Assembly (NCBI RefSeq): GCF_902498915.1 | Contig: NZ_CABVLQ010000001.1 | Source of the DNA: Escherichia ruysiae | GTDB lineage: Bacteria; Pseudomonadota; Gammaproteobacteria; Enterobacterales; Enterobacteriaceae | DNA length: 64,000 nucleotides | Direction: 5' to 3' (one strand) | In this document: positions 58,342-64,000 of the stretch, one piece after another | Layout of the letters: every line of letters starts with the position of its first letter | How positions within the stretch are numbered: the first letter of the stretch is position 1 | Program-made: the position numbers and the translations under genes | The notes under the pieces: generated by a model | Databases searched by the model: none | What the model was told of the DNA's origin: nothing | What the model saw: only the letters and a program-made list of their open reading frames with translations

Positions 58342-59733
58342 TTACTGTTTTTCTGGCGGGAAAATCAGGTTCAGCACAATGGCAGTGATACCGCCAGCGG
58401 CGATCCCGGAGGAGAGCAGGTTTTTCAGCCAGTCAGGGGCAAACTGCAAAATCAGCGGCTGCTGAGAAACGCCCAGACCGACCGCCAGCGACAGCGCGAT
58501 AATCAGAATGGCCCGACGATTCAGCGGTTCACGAGAAACGATACGCACACCTGATGCGGCGATAGTACCAAACATCACCAGCGTAGCGCCGCCAAGTACC
58601 GGTTCCGGAATATGCTGCACAAAACCGCTCACAGCCGGGAACAGGCCGAGCACAATCAGCATCAGTGCGACGACAAAACCGACATAACGGCTGGCAACAC
58701 CGGTCAACTGGATCACACCGTTGTTCTGCCCGAAGCAGGAGTTCGGGAAGGTGTTAAACACCGCCGATACAAACGAGTTCAGGCCGTTTGCCAGTACGCC
58801 GCCTTTCAGGCGTTTCATGTACAGCGGACCGGAAACCGGTTGTTCGGAAACGTCGGAGGTGGCGGTGATATCGCCAATAGTTTCCAGCGAGGTGATCATA
58901 AAGACCAGCATCAGCGGCAACAGCAAACTCCATTCAATACCAAGCCCGTAATAGAGCGGTGTTGGCACCATAATCAGTTCTTGCGTCATCGGCTCGTTGC
59001 TTTCTGGCAACATGCCCATAAACCACGCCAGCGCATATCCGGCTGCCATCGCAATCACCAGCGAGGCCACGCGTAAGTAAGGGTTACGTTGACGGTTAAG
59101 CAGAATGATTAAAGCTAAGACCACGCCCGCCAGCAGCAAATTTTTCGGCGCGCCAAAGGTGTTATCGTTCATGGCCGCATAACCGCCGCCAATGGACGTT
59201 AACCCAACCTGTATTAGCGACAGGCCGATAATCATTACTACGACGCCAGAAACCAGAGGCGTAATAATGCGGCGCGCCAGATGTAAAACGCGGGAGATTA
59301 CCATTTCGGTGCAACTTGCCAGCATCAGTGTGCCGAAGAGCGCCGCCATCATGGTAGGAACATCGGCGCCACCGGTCTTCAGTGCCGTTCCGCCCATAAT
59401 TAGCGGAGCAACGAAGTTAAAGCTGGTGCCCTGAATAGACAATAACCCGGAACCAACCGGCCCCCAGGCTTTAATCTGAATAATCGACGCCACACCGGAA
59501 GCAAACAGCGACATACTAATAATGTGTTGCGTGTCCTGTGCTGGTAAACCCAGCGCCTGGCAAATTAACAGTGCTGGCGTGATTACCGCGACAAACATCG
59601 CCAGCAGATGCTGACAGGCGGCAAACAGAGTTTGAGCAAGCGGCGGACGATCTTCAAGACGATAAATCAGTTCGCTGTTTTGAGCCTGCGCAACCGGTTG
59701 CGCATTTTCTGACTCTAGGGTGGAAACAGACAT
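58342..59733 (-). CDS. xanP: xanthine permease XanP (NAT/NCS2 family)
   Basis: A 463-residue proton-coupled xanthine transporter of the inner membrane, with 14 predicted segments. The NAT signature QNNGVIQLTG is intact, as are the GSGLLSIQGTSFNF and FMITSLETIGDI segments. The start MSVSTLESENAQPVAQ corresponds to K-12; a start three codons upstream is not used. Upstream, a PurR-like palindrome overlaps the -35 box, suggesting purine control. It is divergent from gltS. Confidence 0.97.
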   Translation of the reverse strand: MSVSTLESENAQPVAQAQNSELIYRLEDRPPLAQTLFAACQHLLAMFVAVITPALLICQALGLPAQDTQHIISMSLFASGVASIIQIKAWGPVGSGLLSIQGTSFNFVAPLIMGGTALKTGGADVPTMMAALFGTLMLASCTEMVISRVLHLARRIITPLVSGVVVMIIGLSLIQVGLTSIGGGYAAMNDNTFGAPKNLLLAGVVLALIILLNRQRNPYLRVASLVIAMAAGYALAWFMGMLPESNEPMTQELIMVPTPLYYGLGIEWSLLLPLMLVFMITSLETIGDITATSDVSEQPVSGPLYMKRLKGGVLANGLNSFVSAVFNTFPNSCFGQNNGVIQLTGVASRYVGFVVALMLIVLGLFPAVSGFVQHIPEPVLGGATLVMFGTIAASGVRIVSREPLNRRAILIIALSLAVGLGVSQQPLILQFAPDWLKNLLSSGIAAGGITAIVLNLIFPPEKQ

Positions 59734-59763
59734 CGAAAACAATCCCGTGGTGGCAAAGCGGGC

Positions 59764-59791
59764 ATTTTAGCTGACCGAAAGGCAAAAGCAA
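59764..59791 (-). promoter_or_regulatory. probable xanP promoter
   Basis: On the minus strand TTGCTT (59786-59791) and TAAAAT (59764-59769) are spaced by 16 bp, about 30 bp before the xanP start codon. Confidence 0.5.
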
Positions 59792-59801
59792 ACGTTTGCC
59801 A
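59786..59801. promoter_or_regulatory. PurR-like operator
   Basis: AAGCAAACGTTTGCCA contains a perfect 12-bp palindrome (GCAAACGTTTGC, 59788-59799), matching the core of the PurR consensus ACGCAAACGTTTNCNT. It overlaps the -35 of the proposed xanP promoter, so purine-dependent repression is likely. Confidence 0.6.
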
Positions 59802-60012
59802 TGCATTCTTCTAAATATTTAAATGCGATAAATGCACTTTTTTATATAACTTTTGGTTGTTTTCTGCTTAAAATCCATGCCATTTTTTTATTTTCAGCTG
59901 AGAATTCGAACCGGGATAGCATGACTCGATACTCGTCATATTTCGCCCTAATGCACATGCGCGATGAAGTATGACGAGTGTGAAAGAGTGGTGCGGACAC
60001 AAAGGAGTAACT

Positions 60013-61218
60013 ATGTTTCATCTCGATACTTTAGCAACGCTTGTTGCAGCAACCCTGACGTTGCTGCTCGGGCGCAAGTTGGTCCATTCCGTCTCCTTTC
60101 TGAAGAAATACACCATACCTGAACCGGTTGCCGGAGGGTTGCTGGTGGCACTGGCGCTGCTGGTGCTGAAAAAAAGTATGGGCTGGGAAGTTAATTTTGA
60201 TATGTCCCTGCGCGATCCGTTGATGCTGGCATTCTTCGCAACCATTGGTCTGAATGCCAATATTGCCAGCCTGCGTGCCGGTGGGCGTGTGGTGGGGATT
60301 TTCCTCATCGTGGTTGTTGGCTTACTGGTGATGCAAAATGCCATCGGCATTGGGATGGCTAGCCTGTTAGGGCTTGATCCGCTGATGGGGCTGCTGGCCG
60401 GTTCTATTACGCTTTCCGGCGGCCACGGTACAGGTGCTGCGTGGAGTAAATTGTTCATTGAACGTTATGGCTTCACCAACGCGACGGAAGTGGCGATGGC
60501 TTGTGCAACGTTTGGTCTGGTGTTGGGCGGCTTGATTGGGGGGCCGGTGGCGCGGTATCTGGTGAAGCACTCCACCACGCCAAACGGTATTCCGGATGAC
60601 CAGGAAGTCCCCACCGCATTTGAAAAGCCGGACGTTGGGCGCATGATCACCTCGCTGGTGCTGATTGAAACCATCGCTCTTATCGCGATTTGTCTGACGG
60701 TGGGGAAAATTGTTGCGCAACTTTTGGCTGGCACAGCTTTTGAATTGCCGACCTTCGTTTGCGTGCTGTTTGTGGGTGTGATTCTGAGTAACGGTCTGTC
60801 AATGATGGGCTTTTACCGCGTCTTTGAGCGTGCGGTATCGGTGTTGGGTAACGTAAGTCTGTCGTTGTTCCTGGCGATGGCGTTGATGGGGCTGAAACTT
60901 TGGGAGCTGGCTTCGCTGGCGCTGCCGATGCTGGCGATTCTGGTCGCACAGACCATCTTCATGGCGTTGTACGCCATCTTTGTCACCTGGCGCATGATGG
61001 GCAAAAACTACGATGCGGCGGTGCTGGCTGCGGGTCACTGTGGTTTTGGCCTTGGTGCAACGCCCACGGCAATTGCCAACATGCAGGCGATCACTGAACG
61101 CTTTGGCCCGTCGCACATGGCCTTCCTGGTGGTGCCGATGGTCGGTGCGTTCTTTATCGATATCGTTAACGCGCTGGTGATTAAGCTGTATTTGATGTTG
61201 CCGATTTTTGCGGGGTAA
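60013..61218 (+). CDS. gltS: sodium/glutamate symporter GltS
   Basis: A 401-residue inner-membrane glutamate:Na+ symporter (ESS family). The start MFHLDTLATLVAATLTLLLG follows AGGAG closely; an upstream in-frame start at 59971 is rejected. Conserved segments include SGGHGTGAAWSKLF and, in the second half, GHCGFGLGATPTAIANMQA, the two inverted-repeat substrate loops. Length and order match K-12. It converges on recG. Confidence 0.98.
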   Translation: MFHLDTLATLVAATLTLLLGRKLVHSVSFLKKYTIPEPVAGGLLVALALLVLKKSMGWEVNFDMSLRDPLMLAFFATIGLNANIASLRAGGRVVGIFLIVVVGLLVMQNAIGIGMASLLGLDPLMGLLAGSITLSGGHGTGAAWSKLFIERYGFTNATEVAMACATFGLVLGGLIGGPVARYLVKHSTTPNGIPDDQEVPTAFEKPDVGRMITSLVLIETIALIAICLTVGKIVAQLLAGTAFELPTFVCVLFVGVILSNGLSMMGFYRVFERAVSVLGNVSLSLFLAMALMGLKLWELASLALPMLAILVAQTIFMALYAIFVTWRMMGKNYDAAVLAAGHCGFGLGATPTAIANMQAITERFGPSHMAFLVVPMVGAFFIDIVNALVIKLYLMLPIFAG

Positions 61219-61260
61219 CCGATGAAGCGGCGGTATGCGTGCCGCCGCAACAAAGACAAA

Positions 61261-61362
61261 TGCCTGATGTGCTTCGCTTATCTGGCCTGCGTAATGATTC
61301 TCAATTTATTGATTTTGTGAGTTTTTTGTAGGCCGGATAAGGCGTTCACGCCGCATCCGGCA
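61261..61362. repeat. REP/BIME pair between gltS and recG
   Basis: Two REP-type units lie in opposite orientation: TGCCTGATGTGCTTCGCTTA onward (61261-61292) and GTAGGCCGGATAAGGCGTTC onward (61328-61362). REP pairs of this kind are common between convergent E. coli genes. Confidence 0.85.
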
Positions 61363-61383
61363 GGAAGGTAGATCAATCTGAAA

Positions 61384-61403
61384 CGGCGGTCTTCTCACCG
61401 CCG
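61384..61403. terminator. terminator hairpin at the end of recG
   Basis: The stem CGGCGGT/ACCGCCG with a 6-nt loop lies 5 bp beyond the recG stop. On the plus side it is followed by CCTTTT, so it may serve both gltS and recG. A second hairpin, GCGGCGG/CCGCCGC, lies at 61227-61248 just after gltS. Confidence 0.6.
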
Positions 61404-61407
61404 CCTT

Positions 61408-63489
61408 TTACGCATTCGAGTAACGTTCTGTTTCTGGCATCCAGCGTTCTATCAGGGCTTTTGCCTGTTGTGGGTAACGTTCGTGAATATGCCGTGCCAG
61501 GCGCTGAACTTCCGGGATCATGGCCTGATCGCGCAGTAAATCTGCCACTTTAAATTCGGCATTACCCGTCTGACGCGTACCTAACAGTTCGCCAGGACCG
61601 CGAATCTCTAAATCTTTCTGTGCAATCACAAATCCGTCGCTGCTGTCACGCAGCACTTGCAGGCGAATTTGCGCCGTTTTGGAGAGTGGCGTTTTGTAGA
61701 GCAGCACGCAGTGAGAAGCCACCGCGCCACGTCCCACGCGCCCGCGAAGCTGGTGTAACTGCGCCAGACCCAGACGCTCCGGGTTTTCGATAATCATCAG
61801 ACTGGCGTTAGGCACATCAACACCGACTTCAATAACGGTAGTGGCAACCAGCAGGTGTAGCTCACCTTGTTTAAACGACGCCATCACCGCCTGCTTCTCG
61901 GCAGGTTTCATCCGCCCGTGTACCAGGCCAACGTTCAACTCTGGTAGCGCCAGTTTCAACTCTTCCCACGTGGCTTCGGCTGCCTGCGCTTCCAGTAATT
62001 CCGATTCTTCAATCAATGTACAAACCCAGTACGCCTGACGACCTTCAGTCATGCAGGCGTGACGCACGCGGTCAATGATGTCGTTACGACGCGTATCCGG
62101 GATTGCCACTGTCGTCACCGGGGTACGCCCTGGCGGCAGTTCATCAATGACCGAGGTATCGAGATCGGCATAGGCGGTCATTGCCAGCGTGCGGGGGATC
62201 GGCGTGGCGGTCATGATTAACTGATGCGGATGGAACCCTTGCTGCTGGCCTTTCTCCCATAACGCCAGGCGTTGATGCACACCAAAACGATGCTGTTCGT
62301 CGATAATCACCAGCGCCAGACCGTTAAATTGCACCTGTTCCTGGAAGATGGCGTGCGTACCAACAATCATCTGCACCTGACCGCTGGCGATGGCTTCTTG
62401 CTGAGCCAGTCGTGCTTTACCTTTCTGTTTACCGGCGAGCCAGCCCACTTCGATACCGAGCGGCTCAAACCAGTTGCGAAAGTTATTGGCGTGCTGTTCG
62501 GCGAGCAACTCGGTTGGTGCCATCAGCGCCACCTGTTTCCCGTGAGCAATTGCACGCAGCGCGGCAAGGGCAGCAACCAGCGTTTTACCGGAACCTACAT
62601 CGCCTTGCACCAGACGCATCATCGGAACATCGAGCGCCATATCGCGCTCGATTTCCGCCACCACACGTGCCTGAGCACCCGTTGGTTTGAACGGTAAGGT
62701 GGCAAGGAGTTTATTTTTCAGCGAGTCATTGGCGCTAAGCGGTTGGGCATGAAAACGTTGTGCTCCAGCGCGTAACGCCAACATACTGAGGTTGTGCGCC
62801 AGCAGTTCTTCCAGAATCAGACGACGTTGTGCCGGATGCTGCCCGCTTTCCAGATCGCTAAGTTGCAGCGTCGGTGGCGGGCGATGCAGAGTTCTCAAGG
62901 CTTCCGGCAGCGTCATCATCCCCTGTGACAGTTCCGGCGGCAACAGTTCTTCAATAGCGCAGGTATCCAGCAGATCCAGCGCCTGGTCGGTTAATTTACG
63001 TAGCGTTGCCTGTTTAACGCCTTCAGTCGTTGGGTAAACCGGCGTGAGCGTTTCCTGTAGCTCCGGAGTACTGAGATCACCCTGTACGCGATATTCCGGA
63101 TGGATCATCTCCGCGCCATATTTGCCGCGCTTTGCTTCGCCGTAGGCCAGCACACGTCGTCCCGTCGCCAGGCTATTTTTCATCGCCGCGCTGAAGTTGA
63201 AAAAGCGCATGGTGAGAATGCCGGAACCGTCGCTAATCTGGCAGGTCATCATCCGTCGACCGCCGAAGGAGATATTACAGTTCAGCACTTCGCCTTCAAC
63301 CGTGGCATAAACGCCGGGTAGCAGCTCGCCAATGGGATAAAGATGGGTGCGATCTTCGTAGCGCAGGGGAAGGTGTAAGAGTAAATCCTGCACGGTATGC
63401 AGGTTGATTTTCGCCAGCTTGTTACTTTGTGCCGCGCCAACGCCCGTTAGGGAACTGAGCGGGACAGCATCTAACAGGCGACCTTTCAT
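61408..63489 (-). CDS. recG: ATP-dependent DNA helicase RecG
   Basis: RecG reverses stalled replication forks and branch-migrates Holliday junctions. The 693-residue product begins MKGRLLDAVPLSSLTGVGAA; an in-frame ATG 11 codons upstream is not used. It contains the N-terminal wedge OB-fold (GVYATVEGEVLNCN), Walker A GDVGSGKT, a DEQHRFG box, TATPIPRTLAM and the C-terminal QLHQLRGRVGRG motif. It follows trmH by 5 nt in the same direction. Confidence 0.99.
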   Translation of the reverse strand: MKGRLLDAVPLSSLTGVGAAQSNKLAKINLHTVQDLLLHLPLRYEDRTHLYPIGELLPGVYATVEGEVLNCNISFGGRRMMTCQISDGSGILTMRFFNFSAAMKNSLATGRRVLAYGEAKRGKYGAEMIHPEYRVQGDLSTPELQETLTPVYPTTEGVKQATLRKLTDQALDLLDTCAIEELLPPELSQGMMTLPEALRTLHRPPPTLQLSDLESGQHPAQRRLILEELLAHNLSMLALRAGAQRFHAQPLSANDSLKNKLLATLPFKPTGAQARVVAEIERDMALDVPMMRLVQGDVGSGKTLVAALAALRAIAHGKQVALMAPTELLAEQHANNFRNWFEPLGIEVGWLAGKQKGKARLAQQEAIASGQVQMIVGTHAIFQEQVQFNGLALVIIDEQHRFGVHQRLALWEKGQQQGFHPHQLIMTATPIPRTLAMTAYADLDTSVIDELPPGRTPVTTVAIPDTRRNDIIDRVRHACMTEGRQAYWVCTLIEESELLEAQAAEATWEELKLALPELNVGLVHGRMKPAEKQAVMASFKQGELHLLVATTVIEVGVDVPNASLMIIENPERLGLAQLHQLRGRVGRGAVASHCVLLYKTPLSKTAQIRLQVLRDSSDGFVIAQKDLEIRGPGELLGTRQTGNAEFKVADLLRDQAMIPEVQRLARHIHERYPQQAKALIERWMPETERYSNA

Positions 63490-63494
63490 CGCAC

Positions 63495-64000
63495 TTACCC
63501 TGCAGCCTGCATGGTGGCCCACCAGTCGGCATCAGCTTCGATCTCGCCTTGCTGATTGACGTGGGGGTAAGGCAGGCCTTTGCGTTTTGCGACTTTCGCC
63601 AGCACCGGATAGCCGCCTTCAAACAGCAGGCGTTGTTGTTCTGATTCCGGTAACATGCTGTTTTCACGAAGGTACATGCCTGCGTTTTGCCGCTGACGCT
63701 GGGCTTCGTAAAGAATGAGTGCCGATGCGACGGAGACGTTCAGCGACTGCACCATGCCGATCATCGGGATAATGATGTCCTGATCCGCCAGTGCTAACGC
63801 TTCCTGCGTGATGCCTGTTTTCTCCTGACCCATCAAAATACAGGTCGGGCGGGTGTAATCAATTTCGCGAAAATCGACGGCGTTATCAGAAAGATGGGTT
63901 GCCAGAATCTGCATTCCCTGGCCTTTCAGATGGGCGACGGCATCGCCAATGGTGCGGTGCGTTTTCACCTGTACCCAACTGTTGCTGCCAGCCGCAGCCG
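63495..64000 (-). CDS. trmH: tRNA (Gm18) 2'-O-methyltransferase TrmH, 5' end outside window
   Basis: The last 168 codons of the SPOUT methyltransferase that modifies G18 in tRNAs (formerly spoU). The knotted AdoMet-binding motifs are visible: ILMGQEKTGI, IIIPMIGMVQSLNVSVASAL. Compared with the 229-residue K-12 protein about 60 N-terminal residues lie beyond position 64000. It is upstream of recG with 5 nt between them, as in the K-12 spoT-trmH-recG operon. Confidence 0.98.
   Translation of the reverse strand, partial: AAAGSNSWVQVKTHRTIGDAVAHLKGQGMQILATHLSDNAVDFREIDYTRPTCILMGQEKTGITQEALALADQDIIIPMIGMVQSLNVSVASALILYEAQRQRQNAGMYLRENSMLPESEQQRLLFEGGYPVLAKVAKRKGLPYPHVNQQGEIEADADWWATMQAAG

Noticed and set aside
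59971..60012. Upstream start for gltS
   Set aside because: AGGAG lies just before the ATG at 60013, and the product from there equals the known length.

Overview
The right end of this window (about 53.7-64.0 kb) is the ordinary Escherichia coli chromosome: selC (tRNA-Sec), yicI, yicH, xanP, gltS, recG and the start-truncated trmH, in the known E. coli order and with near-identical products. Everything to the left of selC (1-53.7 kb) is a genomic island of mixed base composition. A P4-type integrase (52257-53441) lies next to the 3' end of selC, the classical arrangement of selC-borne islands. The left end of the island is outside the window. yicJ, which lies between selC and yicI in K-12, is missing.

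The island is built mainly from type VI secretion (T6SS) modules. Module A (1-15.7 kb, GC-rich, E. coli-like codon use) carries tssM-tssA-(membrane protein)-tssF-tssG-tssJ-tssE, then a three-gene cargo block, then a small conserved gene and a tagA/vasL-like gene. The cargo is a YdcA-like secreted protein split by an amber codon, a membrane-anchored coiled-coil GIY-YIG protein, and a NERD-nuclease/UvrD-like helicase. The rest of module A (tssB, tssC, tssK, tssL, clpV and so on) must lie to the left. Module B (23.4-41.7 kb, clearly AT-rich) is a complete T6SS in one orientation: tssB, tssC, hcp, tssE, tssF, tssG, vgrG, a DUF6931-like gene, PAAR, tssA, tssJ, tssK, (unclear frame), tssL, tssM, tssH/clpV. 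It has no evident effector or immunity gene. Module C (43.7-47.1 kb) is wreckage of a third system: a frameshifted tssE tail, a frameshifted copy of the small gene, a decayed tagA, a free-standing caspase/C80-like protein, and an intact but divergent tagA/vasL-like gene.

Between modules A and B is an accessory stretch (15.7-20.6 kb): a two-gene pair that looks like the Kiwa anti-phage system, then ibrA-ibrB, a PerC-family regulator, an unknown protein and a small basic-tailed protein. It is followed by decayed IS481 and IS630 elements. Between module C and the integrase are an IS66 end, an IS110-family element cut by IS629, a third IS629 copy, and a TPR-repeat gene. The IS629 copies (41.9, 45.4 and 49.1 kb) are all defective and share lesions with one another in a mosaic way.

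Taken together, the island combines inter-bacterial antagonism (T6SS) with probable phage defence (Kiwa, NERD-helicase, GIY-YIG protein) and regulation (IbrAB, PerC-like). The most useful internal comparison is between the tssE-tagA interval of module A, which holds about 4 kb of cargo, and the same interval of module C, which holds none. It points to this interval as a cargo site.
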